Origin: Phallus indusiatus
Lineage: Eukaryota; Basidiomycota; Agaricomycetes; Phallales; Phallaceae
Direction of reading: 5' to 3'
NCBI GenBank assembly: GCA_027605045.1
Contig: JAQFWX010000096.1
Coordinates: forward strand, 62,001-126,000
DNA length: 64,000 bases
Part shown: positions 1 through 10,301 of the stretch, piece by piece
Position numbering within the stretch: the stretch's first letter is position 1
How the letters are laid out: each line of letters opens with the position of its first letter
Program-made: the position numbers and the translations under genes
Notes under the pieces: generated by a model
Seen by the model: only the letters and a program-made list of their open reading frames with translations
What the model was told of the DNA's origin: nothing
Databases searched by the model: none

Positions 1-2
1 AT

Positions 3-1552
3 GGACGCGTTGATTTGACCCTTGTGCCTGATATTCAACCTGAACTAAAGGTGCGCTGTGAGATGTTCCTTACTAAAGATAATTTTCTCACATTACAATT
101 ATACTAGGAGATCACACTGACATTACAGTCAGACCCTTTTTTTGCGTCAAATTACCTAAGTACTTTTGGTGACCTTGGCACGTCTCTAAAATCATATGTT
201 CAATCATATCAATCTAAGTCAATATCGCCTTCTGCTATCAATTCAATTGCCGACATGAAGCGCTTTGTTGAAGAGTATCCCGAGTTCCGGAAGCTGGGAG
301 GCAACGTTAGCAAGCATGTGGCGTTGGTTGGCGAATTAAGCAGGCTAGTTCAACGAGATCATCTCCTAGATATTGGCGAGGTTGAACAGGGCCTGGCAAC
401 GGCTGCGGGCGCTGATTTAAAGGTTAGGACGAAATTCGGCTCGTTATCTTTCAATTCCGATCAATACTCACGCTTTATTTCTGAAAGAGTGTACAAAGTC
501 TATTGACTAACTCATCAATACCGGCTGCGAACAAGTTACGACTAGTGATATTATATGCCTTAAGGTACCAAAAAAGCGCAGCAAATAACATTTCTATGTT
601 ATTTAATTTATTAGTCGAACAAGGTCTTAGCCGCGATGAAGCTAAAGTGCGTCATTTTATTTCAAAACTCATTTTACATAAACTTCAATAAATTTAAAAC
701 TAGTTAGTATATGCAATACTAAATCTATGTGGCGCAGATCAAAGACAAGATGATTTATTTTCCAATGAGACGTTGCTTGCGAAGGGTCGCAGTGCTCTCA
801 AAGGCTTAAAGGTAAAATCTGACTGCTGCTTTTGAACTTTCAGTGGTATTGACAACGTTGTCAGGGCGTAGAAAATGTTTATACTCAGCATGCGCCCCAC
901 CTTTCTGAGACGTTAGACAACTTAATCCGTGGTCGATTAAAAGATACTAGTTATCCGTTTATCGAAGGACAATCGGGTGTTGGTCCGAATTCTGGATTGC
1001 AAAGGTGAGTGTGTGAAGTACGGCCATTACTATCCGAAATGTAAAGTCTTTCTATTATTGTCAGACCTCAAGACGTAATTGTCTTTATCATTGGTGGTGC
1101 AACTTATGAGGAAGCGCGAATAGCCGCGATGCTCAATCAAGATCCAGGCTCATCGACTACTTCCCCTCGAAGTACACCGGCCCCTGTAACAGGGACACGG
1201 ATTCTCTTAGGGGGTACTTGTATACATAATTCTTCAAGGTGAGTTTGTTCTGAAATTGTGACATTCTTCGGTTGTTCATTAAATATATAGCTTTCTTGAG
1301 ATGATTGCGTCAGCTGCTGCGCAATTTCCATCTTCTGTCTATTCTCCTCCTGTAGAGGCACCTGGGACCAATCCTCCAGGAATCAATCTCCAGCTTGGAA
1401 ATTTAAATGTCAATCTTGGTGGTTCTTCGCCTGGGGTATATCGGGGCACTAGCGAAAGTGGGGCGAGCGTGCAAACGGAAGGAATTCGCGATGGCGTCAG
1501 AAATCTATTTGGTAAAGTCAAACAAGGTGTTGACCGTATCGGACTCCAGTGA
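3..1552 (+). CDS. VPS45: Vacuolar protein sorting protein Vps45 (Sec1/Munc18 family), 3' part
   Basis: C-terminal two thirds of a Sec1/Munc18 protein; the 5' end lies outside the window. Exons at about 3-50, 108-422, 488-~648, 704-811, 865-1004, 1065-1240 and 1291-1552 join in phase. Recognised from the Vps45-type stretches [50 protein letters not shown] and [10 protein letters not shown], which run in the family order. Family knowledge: Vps45 binds the syntaxin Tlg2 and promotes SNARE assembly in traffic between Golgi and endosome/vacuole. After the conserved core there is a Pro/Gly/Asn-rich tail of about 70 residues ([12 protein letters not shown] and onward) that looks disordered, a common fungal extension. 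The gene converges on the membrane-protein gene that follows. The family call is firm; Vps45 rather than another SM protein rests on the EYPEFRKL and NVSKHV motifs. Confidence 0.9.
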
Positions 1553-2073
1553 TATTTTGTGGTGATCCGGACCCGCTGGAGCGAGGTGTCTAATTGGAGA
1601 CAGCCAGGTTTCCTTGTAGTTTTTTATGCTATAAGCGGGAATTGTGACCGGGATAAAAACTGCCGTTACTGTCGGAAGTGGTGTCAGAGCCCACGATCTC
1701 ACCTCAGAACTTTAGCTTTGCAAAAAGATATTATGCGTTCTCAAATTACATGCAAGTAAGCTGATACATATTATATGTTGTATTTATCACATGCGGAAAA
1801 AGGACTATCTGACTCATTGTAATCATTTTATACTATTTCTCTACGCGCAGAGCCAGGCTCTGGAACTATTCCGCCAACGCGAATGAATAGGATACTAGAT
1901 TACAATTTACTTCTGCACATTATTTCATTCCGACACTAGAACGCTATTGCTGCTATTAAGGTAGCCTCCTTTCCACGAGTTTCAATGTAAATGTGAACGA
2001 AGGACTTCTTCATTTTCGGAATCTTCGAATGTTACAAGGTCTACACTTCGAATTAAGGGGCCGATAATGATAA
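1553..2073. other. Convergent intergenic spacer
   Basis: About 520 bases between the stop codons of VPS45 and the next gene. Short open frames here show no recognisable protein, splice pattern or repeat. It probably holds the two 3' untranslated regions. Confidence 0.5.
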
Positions 2074-3467
2074 CTATAAAGCGACGGGAGGGGGAAGTGG
2101 GATAGCACCCTTTATCCCTCGCATAGTGGGAGAATTCGAGAGGGGAGAGGGAATATCAGCTTCGTCGTCCTGATCATATTCATTCCAGTTGGCTGCAGTC
2201 TTTTTAGGGCGTTGGGGAAGAGCGTTGGGTGCTATGCTAAATCGATGGATACCAGCGGCGCGAGAAGAGATAGTGGAATTCTGAGTCGAATTTGACAGGT
2301 TGGCAGTCATTCCGCACATTATACATCCCACGGTAAGGGCCTTGAGATTCGTTTGAGACAGATTTTTCACTCAGAGATAAAAAAAAAAAAGAGAAATTAC
2401 TCACAGCGACAGGCGAGGACTGTTGACATATTCGTTAAAATCGGCAAGAGACACATATAGAATATACTCACGGCGTCGCACATAATATAATGTGCGTTAT
2501 CTTGCACAGCAACGGTGGGAAGAAGGATCAAAGTGGAAAGGAGCGATAGAAAGCCTGATTCAACCAACACGAGTAAAACGGTGTAAACTTTGACGTGGCG
2601 GTTAACATTAGCGGTAATTGAAGTGTGAATTTGTCGAACACGGAATACAACGAGACCTAAATAATTTCTCAGTTGAGACTAAGCCTCGGATGTAGTGTGA
2701 ACTTATTTATTACCCAGACAGACTACTTTGGTGACAAATGCCATAGAATAACTCGCAGTCATCCAGGCTGACACCTGAGGACTACTAGTAGCTCCAGTAC
2801 CTGAAATCAAAGTCATGGCATGTAACGCGCCCGCAGCTGAGGCTAAGGAACTTGTTAGGAACGCCAAACGTTCAATATAACCGGGACTAACCTAGAGTTC
2901 CCAGAGCCAACAAAGCTGGGAGAATAATTATAAAGTAGTTTTTATCCCATAAAAGGAAGCACCTAGAGACCTATTTAGGTGAGAACTAGTTAGTTCACCG
3001 CCTACGCCTCCCCATGACAAAAGGAGCATGGACTCACGATCAAAGCGTCGCTTAAAACCATCTCAACGAAAAGGAAACCATATTTCAGTCGAAATAAGGT
3101 GTCTGTCATATTAGAGAGATATGCGGTAGCATGCTCAGCATTAACGAATGCATTGCTCAAACGATCGAAGCTCAAAATAACGTGCTACTGGAACTTGAGA
3201 GAAAACATCTTCACTTGAAAAAACAAATCTTACGGTGGTGCAAAGGGCGAACATGATTGTAACGAATATAATGTAAGGTGTATTTTTTTGAAGGTTAGAT
3301 CTCTTCTGCACAAGCAGATAGATCGTAATCATATAAAGGCCGGCGAAAAGACCTAGAAGGCAAGCATGTTACGACGGGGAACACGACCCATGAAGAGACA
3401 AGAACTGACCCCATAACAAAGCCTCCACAAACAAGGAAATCAAACTTGTCTTGTCTAGAGAGAACAT
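2074..3467 (-). CDS. Seven-transmembrane protein of a basidiomycete membrane-protein family
   Basis: Seven exons (3410-3467, 3234-3352, 3038-3184, 2892-2970, 2714-2800, 2405-2656, 2074-2369) join in phase to a 345-residue protein starting MFSLDKTSLISLFVEALLWG. Seven hydrophobic segments follow one another: around the start, NTPYIIFVTIMFALCTT, YGFLFVEMVLSDALIV, YFIIILPALLALGTL, SYSMAFVTKVVCLGLVV, VYTVLLVLVESGFLSLLST and SIFYMCLLPILTNMSTVLA. The tail is hydrophilic with acidic and Ser/Pro-rich stretches. The arrangement, with an N terminus outside and a cytosolic tail, fits the large expanded family of serpentine, receptor-like membrane proteins in Agaricomycetes, for which no function is established. 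I would not assign a ligand or signalling role. Confidence 0.75.
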
Positions 3468-4345
3468 GGCAGTCACGGGGGACTTTCGAGACAACAAAGG
3501 AGGGAAGGGAAGGAGGGGAAGGAGAGAAGCGGGGAGATATAGTAATGAACTCGTATGAAGCGCGAAACGCTATAAAACAAAGGACATTTTTTATTCAGAT
3601 CCACGGCGAAAAACCTTGGTCCAGTTGAATAGCGCCGATCTCAGCTTGTATCATTTTCAATACAAATCAAGCGAACATGAAACGTGGCGGACATCCAAAA
3701 AAAAAATAGAATTCGTTGTAAACGTCGGCATTTTTTTGAAAGTACTTACTTATAAGGAACAATTGCAACTTTAAAAACTGATTGCATTGCATTTCCATTT
3801 CTTGATTGTGACGCACTTGAAAGACACTTGCGCACTGACATGTTTCTTCTTTTCCTAGTTTTTTCATGAATGCTCTGATCAGAACTTGTCAGAACACCTC
3901 TCAGAGCTTCACGAGCTGAGCCGATCCCGATTCTCGATGGATCCAAACGAGCCTCCGTCGAACCACGCAGATTGCGGCACAATGAATTACGTATTAATTT
4001 TCGTCATATTGAATTTTTTCGTCGCCCATCAAAATGACAGGACGACACTTCGGCAATGAATTCAAAGCTTGAATCGAGTAAATCCCGCACGAATGAATGA
4101 GTTGGAAAGACGGTGAGCCGTACCCCACACGTGCTTGAGATTCATGATACATGAGATACAAATTTTGATATTTGTGTAGAGCGGTAGAGGACTAGAATAT
4201 ATGTTGCGCTCATGGACCGCGAAAAAAGCTGAAACTCGTGTCAACATCGGCTGTTGCACGCCGGTATTCCAGGGCGTAACCGTGACAGCGGGACAGCGCG
4301 TGACGGCGTCTCAAACGGCTTCTAACCCGAACCTGGCTCTTCGAC
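3468..4345. other. Divergent intergenic region
   Basis: About 880 bases between two divergently transcribed genes, so it should hold both promoters. It contains a purine-rich GGA/GAAG run near 3500-3535 and a CTATAAAAC-like sequence near 3571, which does not lie upstream of a recognised start. No gene is supported here. Confidence 0.4.
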
Positions 4346-5154
4346 ATGGACATGGACGGATGGAGAGATGTCCTGCATTTCGATTTTCATGGCGAACATG
4401 TTCTGTTCGACTTCCTTCGTTTATCATCCACCTTCAATTTTACTATTGCCTCGCTCCTTACCATAGCATTATGTTCTCTCGAGAAGTTCGTTCAATTTTA
4501 CTACGACTTTCTATAAACCATTGGACTCGGACATTCTTATTTAAATCACGACTGAACACTTTTTAGATATCTTTCGTACATATCGTCAACTAAGACAAAT
4601 ACTCTATCATCCGGTCGTTCGCGCTTGGCCAATGCGGCCCATCGTGCAGCCATATACTGGCTCCTAACACTAATAAGATTGTGAATTGGGCCTTTTTACA
4701 CGCGTTTCTCATCTCATTCAACTATCTTCACGACAGAATTTATATGCTGTTGGCGATGACATTTCATGTCGGGTGAGTATTGAAATCAGAAATCTAGTCT
4801 GGCACATGTTCACTTTGCAAAAGCCTCATTTTCGTTGTGGTGAGAGTTAGATGCATTCAATTGCCTGCTTATTGTTCAAAAAGCAATTTCAGGTGACAAC
4901 GCTAGCCTGCGGACAATTCGTTATAGAGTATCTTGAATCTGATCCACGTGCATTGACAAAAAGGTTCATTCAAACATTCGCTTGTCAAGTCCTGTCAGCT
5001 GGCGGCTGACTCTTCATTCTACAGTAATCACACTATTGACGATGTGCCATTGTTGCGCCGCACCAGCAATTCAAACTCGGCCGAAGATCTTGCTCTACCC
5101 TTTTCGACAGACAATAGAGATGGAAAAAGGACTAACAACCGGCCTCGTACATAG
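4346..5154 (+). CDS. Ctr-type copper transporter
   Basis: Six exons (4346-4485, 4567-4680, 4737-4772, 4824-4839, 4893-4963, 5025-5154) join in phase to 168 residues. The first exon has a short cytosolic or luminal N terminus (MDMDGWRDVLHF) and TM1 (TFNFTIASLLTIALCSLEK). The second has a basic loop and the start of TM2 (HRAAIYWLLTLIRL), which continues in the third exon through MLLAMTFHVG, the MxxxM copper-filter motif of the family. TM3 follows (GLIFVVVTTLACGQFVIEYL). Three TM segments and about 170 residues are normal for Ctr proteins, which work as trimers to bring Cu(I) into the cytosol. The N terminus is nearly free of Met clusters, as in vacuolar Ctr2-like members rather than high-affinity plasma-membrane ones; that placement is inference. 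Confidence 0.85.
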
Positions 5155-5288
5155 ATAACTCGGTAATACACGAAAAAGTGTTGCGCACGGAACGGACTCT
5201 GAGTCGGAAAATTAGCTTGTCAAAACAGTCATCAAGATACCTATCTCACATGTAAATGATATGATAATAATGAAATGGCGATAACACG

Positions 5289-6062
5289 TCAATTTTCAGA
5301 CTTCACTGTTTGTTCTTCCTGGACAATTTCCTTCTTGGAATCATCTGGGGGAGAGGAAAGCTCCGGCTTCACAGCCTTGGCATCGTACGCTATCTCGTGG
5401 TATGGATATATCAAAGGCTTTGGCTCCTCTCCGGAAACTGGTGTTGTGTCGGGATCTGGCCTTGTGAGAGGCCATGACATTAGGGGATGTGCTGCTTTAT
5501 CAATCATAGCTTGGAGATTCCCGGGACGTAATATATCTCCTTCCTCCATTCTGAGCGTTTCTACCGTCTATAAAGTTGACTCATTAACCAAATCAAAGCA
5601 GACATGACTGACGACGTACATTGGTCATTTGAACAATTGTCGGGATTCTTTGGATATTAAACTGGCGTCGATACCTGTTCTGTTCGCTTTTCCATCTATA
5701 GGAGCAAATCGGAACTCCTGAAAATTTGCCATTGCCAGGACCCATGCTCACTCAGGTTTGGTACCAACGTAAAAAACCAGCCCCATTGCATGCGTTTTCT
5801 CGAAAGTTTCTTTCACAAGAGCTTCTACATCCCTGCAATCCTATTATAGTACCCACCATAGATTAGTAACACGCAACGAACTTTGAGTGCTGAAGCCTTA
5901 CTGGACACCACATCTCACCGTTCTCGTCTCTGCTTGCTGTTGATACCATAGATCTTAAATTTGATATTTTCCCTAATCCTGAAACTTGTTCTTACCATAA
6001 TAGATGAAGAACAGAACGCGATATTGCTTTGCGACCAAAACTGCGTTGTCGACGTAAGGCAT
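5289..6062 (-). CDS. TXNDC17-type thioredoxin-like protein (DUF953)
   Basis: Five exons (5996-6062, 5902-5936, 5752-5840, 5620-5695, 5289-5567) join in phase to 181 residues. The protein begins MPYVDNAVLVAKQYRVLFF and reaches the active site EMWCPDCRDVE, the WCxDC redox motif typical of TXNDC17 (TRP14). It continues through FYVGTKPEWK and RIPTIV, where the cis-proline of the thioredoxin fold sits. Family knowledge: small cytosolic disulfide reductase. Compared with the usual 120-130 residues, this protein has a Pro/Asp/Glu-rich tail of about 55 residues (from MSWPLTRPDPDTTP to the end) that looks disordered. The start at 6062 gives the expected N-terminal length. Confidence 0.88.
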
Positions 6063-6261
6063 AGTGAAGCTTGGTGTTGGCAAGCAATTTCAATAAGCCC
6101 ACGATTATGAGATCCGAAATGCCGCACGTGAATCGTAATAGGATGCATTTGGCACCGAAGATTGCGTGATGTGTCATAATAGAACAAGTAATCACAATAA
6201 CACATAATTCGTAATGGGGGTTAATAACTTTATTCTACATTGGAGTCGATAATTCAAAAAA

Positions 6262-7869
6262 CTAAGGCTCAGGTTCTGGCCTGTGTTCACCCTGGTAAAT
6301 TAAAAGACTTAGATTAACTCAAGCCAATAGATCGACAGCACATACTTTGTTATGATCAAATGGGTCTAAACCGGCAGCTAACCTACTTCCCGCTACAACA
6401 GAACTCCAGTCCAACGTTTGATGTTTGGCATTTTCTCCCTGAGCCTGATGGACTGCTCTGGCAGTCAACATATGTTGGTGAGCAATATCAATGACCGGCA
6501 TGGGTGAATTGTAATCCGCGGCGAGAGAACGTATATGACTAGGACATCATTTGAGAATTAATAGTGCGTTAAAACTTTAATTATTACCGCGTGTCCTTGA
6601 TACCACCTTCCAAGTTAAAGCCGTTTGTACCGTCGAATTTGTCATGCAAAATCTTATCGCTATAAAGTAACCAGCTATTTTTCGTTAAAATTACTTCTTT
6701 TTTCTGGTAACACGTAGTTCGCGTTGCTCACGAAGGAGAGGGAAGTAAATCTGTCAAGTCAATTTATCAGAATAGTACGACCAGGTAGGCAAAAGTATGC
6801 TGTTGCCTTTAATCAAGTTTGCTACCTAATAGGTCATTAGTCAAGCTGCAGTCATTAACTTTTATATGACGGTACATACATTTTCTGCTCCTACACCAGC
6901 CTTGGAGGCTAACGTCATCGCTTCGCCCATAATTTCAATGGAGCCCACGATAAGGGAGTTGCCAATGACTTTGAGTTTGGGAGCTATTACAAATTTTAGA
7001 CGACGCAAATCGAAGGTTGAAAAAAAGAATAACCTGTCTCAACGTTGCTCCCTACGTCAATTACCTTTCTACCAACTGCGGGGACCAAAATATAGGCAGC
7101 CTCACGCTTGGCTCTGACTTCGCCTGACATGACAATCACTAGCTGAGCTTTGTCTGCAGCAGGTGGAGCACCTATGTACAGTTTCAACAACGGATCTCGT
7201 AAAAAAGGGAGAAGAATATTTCCATACCAAATACTGGGGAAGTAATAAAACTTGTATGGGGTCCCGAGATTATGTTGTCCAATTCACCTACATCATGTAG
7301 AACAAGGAGCCACACGGAAATTTTCTATTGAAATTACCTGCCGTTGTAAAATAAATCTGTATGATACATTTCAATAAACGAACGAAAACAGCGCAAGACA
7401 AATAATAACCGTTGAGGTCTCTACAAAAATCTTCCGGCGGTGAAAGCTGAAACCCTACGAGGATTGAATCTAGAGTAGAATTCAAAAGAAAACCTTTCTT
7501 TACTTGGAGAGCAGCTGCGAACTGCTGGTACACCTCTTTAATAACATTATCATTCGAGAGAGATGTAATGATAACGTCGCATTCATGGACCAGTTGCTCA
7601 GGACTTTGTGCGATTATAATCTTTTTGGGACCGAGTTCACTCTCCAGAGACTGGGATTTTGATACAGTGCGATTGTAGACGAGAACAGGTGGCAAGTCAG
7701 GTCGCTGATGGTTTGCCAAGTTTCGGGCCATTAAATAGCCCATGTTCCCCAAACCATAGAAACCAACTTTCAAAGGGATATCATGAGGAGTAGGTGGCCT
7801 CGAGAATGGAAGTTGGGAATCGGTTGGCTTTAATTGGTGATGCGGGAAACTTGGTTTCGGGTGGGACAT
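6262..7869 (-). CDS. NAD(P)-binding 6-phosphogluconate dehydrogenase-like / beta-hydroxyacid dehydrogenase family oxidoreductase
   Basis: Starts MSHPKPSFPHHQ, then KVGFYGLGNMGYLMARNLA, a GxGxxG Rossmann motif with the GLGxMG spacing of 3-hydroxyisobutyrate-dehydrogenase-like enzymes. Later exons give SPVFGAPPAADKAQL (substrate-binding SCPxFG-like segment), VIGNSLIVGSIEIMGEAM (with the position of the catalytic lysine region), EGGIKDTRHIR and MPVIDIAHQHMLTARA, ending GEHRPEPEP. The substrate cannot be read. Splice junctions are clean at both ends. Two places are not: the join around 7390-7500, and a 105-nt stretch at 6659-6763 flanked by the 5-mer TTATC, where no canonical splicing restores the expected frame (see findings). 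The gene may be damaged or its intron unusual. Confidence 0.75.
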
Positions 7870-8045
7870 GGTATGCAGTAGTACTATCGATCGACGTTGC
7901 ACTGAACACCACACTACCGTGACGTCGCGAATTGCACCCTGATTATCTAAGCGATGGCGACACGTGTGAACAACGCGCCCACAGTGATCCATGGTTCACA
8001 TTCCGCGTTCTCTCTTTTTTACGCGCTCCATGTCGCTCCAGACAG

Positions 8046-10093
8046 ATGTCCGATTCTGAAGATTACGATTCGGTTTGCGGGGGCCCAATAACTCTTACCG
8101 AGAAAGAGTGCGCGGAGATAGACGCGTTGTCCGCTCCACACTGCCCTGTTTCCACCTCAGACACGGATCTCGGTCTCAAACTAACAGAGGGCATGCCACC
8201 CTCAATTTCACCGGCCGTGCTGAACGGTTTTAAAGCACTGAGCCCATTTAAAAGGTTTAGACCCAATGGTCGTTTGTCTGTCACGGACCTTGTCTCTCCG
8301 ACATGGTGCGTTTCACTTTGAACTTGGCCAAATTAGCCCTATTCTGACCGGCGACACGTCACACAACAGGTGTGAGGTACAATTCGAGTATGGGCTGCAA
8401 CAACAGCGTTCTAAAAAACTGGAACATCGTCCTTCAAAGTTTCTGACCAGACACGGGAAGGAGATTTCTGTAGAGAAAGAAACTGCCATTGCTAATGATG
8501 CTACGCTGAAAGCTGGACATGTAAGTTCGGTGTACAGAGTTTCCCTTCAAATACATCTCCTTAATTTATCTAGGCTGTTCATAGCGCTCTTGAACGAGAA
8601 ATACACCCCGACCGCATTGTGATAGAAGCACGAACCCAAGAAGAAGTATGGGCGAGAAAGTAGGTTGTCTACTTTCAGGAGTAAAGCCTGAGGATTAACG
8701 TTTAAACAGGCTCTGCGATATGCTGGTTTGTATTCAAACTCTGGGGCTAAGTAATATATGTGTGAGTCCTGACCATCGTATTTGGTCCACTTGATGAAAT
8801 TCGTTATTGCAGCGCGAGTTTCCCGTCGTAGGATTCGTTCGTGGACAATTGGTTTCGGGTATAATTGTAATGTCATATTTCAAACACAGCTATGAACGCT
8901 AATATTTTAGCAGGATGAAATCAAGAGATTTCCGCATTCCAATATGGAGTCCGATGAAAACACTCTTGATACTTCCTCATCGTCATCATCATCGTCATCA
9001 TCCTCTCCACGCATTCCTAAACGTTCTAGAGGACGGCCTAGGAAAACCCCGGATACTCAGTGTTCCGACAGTGAAATTTCTCCAGCGATAGACGATTCAA
9101 GCGCTCACCGTCACCTCAAGGGACATCGTCTCTTCTTGAGCGATAGTAAAACGAGATTCACGTTCTCGTTACCGTCTCATTCTGCAACCTTAGCGTCTCG
9201 CTTGCAGTTGATGCTATACCGAAATTTGCTGAATAACCTGATATCCATATCCACCCCTTTTGACTTTGATAAGTTATGGCAGACCCTTGGTGTCGATTCA
9301 TCACGAACATTTTCCGATACATTCTTGACCCAAATTCAGCCCTTAATAGGAAAGGAGTCTTCTATAAAATGTTTAAAAGACCTAGAACAATGGTGGAAGA
9401 CTGTATTGACGGGCCTTGACTTACTGGAGAAAAAGGAGGATGTAATCTTACCGGTCCATGAGCAATTAACTCTTGTTTATCGCCTGCGTTCAAGTGCCAT
9501 CCCCGCTTTCAAGCGAAAAAAACCGAGACGTGGTAGTTCACCTCAAAGTGAACAGTTACAGAGGGCTATTTTGGAAAGTTTACAATCATGCAAAGCTGCC
9601 ACAATACTTCCTCTTCCAAAACGTGAAGCTTCCGTAGAACGGCAGGCTTTCAATAGCCAAGATGCCAATTCGGTTGTTGTCGAGGAAGTTACCGAGAAGA
9701 TAGAGACTACCAAGTTGATAGAGCCTATTACCACCAAAAGGGCGGCGGACAGCGAAGATGACGACATTGGTGAGGTCGTTGTATATAATGCAGTTCCAAT
9801 AGAAACTAAATGCTTCTTAGAGCAACCTGACTTGGCCGCGGGCGGGATCATTGGTCAGGTTCAGTTTAATCATGACGAATCCCTTCTCAACTTACACGTT
9901 GACAATATTCTCGACTGGTGGTATGGCAAAAGGGAACCCGTGGGTGTTTCCATTGAAGATGCGAATCGTTGCAAGTGAGTAACTAATACTCCATTATATC
10001 CCAGACATTAACTAGCTGCCTGATAGTGGATGCGAGTATATTTCTGGTTGCGAGTGGCGGGAGAAGATGGCTAGGGAGTTCCTCTCAAAATGA
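8046..10093 (+). CDS. EXO5: Exonuclease V (Exo5/Dem1 family)
   Basis: Seven exons (8046-8305, 8370-8520, 8574-8659, 8710-8761, 8813-8866, 8914-9974, 10027-10093) join in phase to 576 residues. Family hallmarks in order: SPFKRFRPNGRLSVTDLVSP followed by WCEVQFEYGL (first cluster cysteine), KEISVEKETAIANDATLKAG, HSALEREIHPDRIVIEARTQ, FVRGQLVSGIIDEI with the nuclease acidic residues, and at the C terminus NRCNGCEYISGC, which supplies the remaining iron-sulfur cysteines. Known role of Exo5: single-strand-specific bidirectional DNA exonuclease with a 4Fe-4S cluster, mitochondrial in budding yeast and nuclear in fission yeast and man. A Ser-rich linker (11 consecutive Ser) and a basic patch are inserted after residue about 210, a fungal insertion. 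It shares a 176-nt divergent promoter with the dehydrogenase gene. Confidence 0.9.
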
Positions 10094-10301
10094 ATTCATT
10101 ATTTATTTGTCTTTGTTATCCACGAGAATTACCTTTTGTACCAATATCAATGTAGCAACCCCTAGATTAATTAAATGTTGTTTACCACCGCCCGCTTACG
10201 TTTACGTAAGGAAGTTAGTTCTTCACTCATCGTCCGACGCATCAAGAGTGCGGTGCGTTGGGTGAAGTTGTCCTGATTTTCGAGATTTTATTCTGCAGTT
10301 A

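Noticed and set aside
4201..4566. 121-codon plus-strand frame overlapping the copper transporter start
   Set aside because: Out of frame with the Ctr exons, no family resemblance; the Ctr reading explains the same bases.
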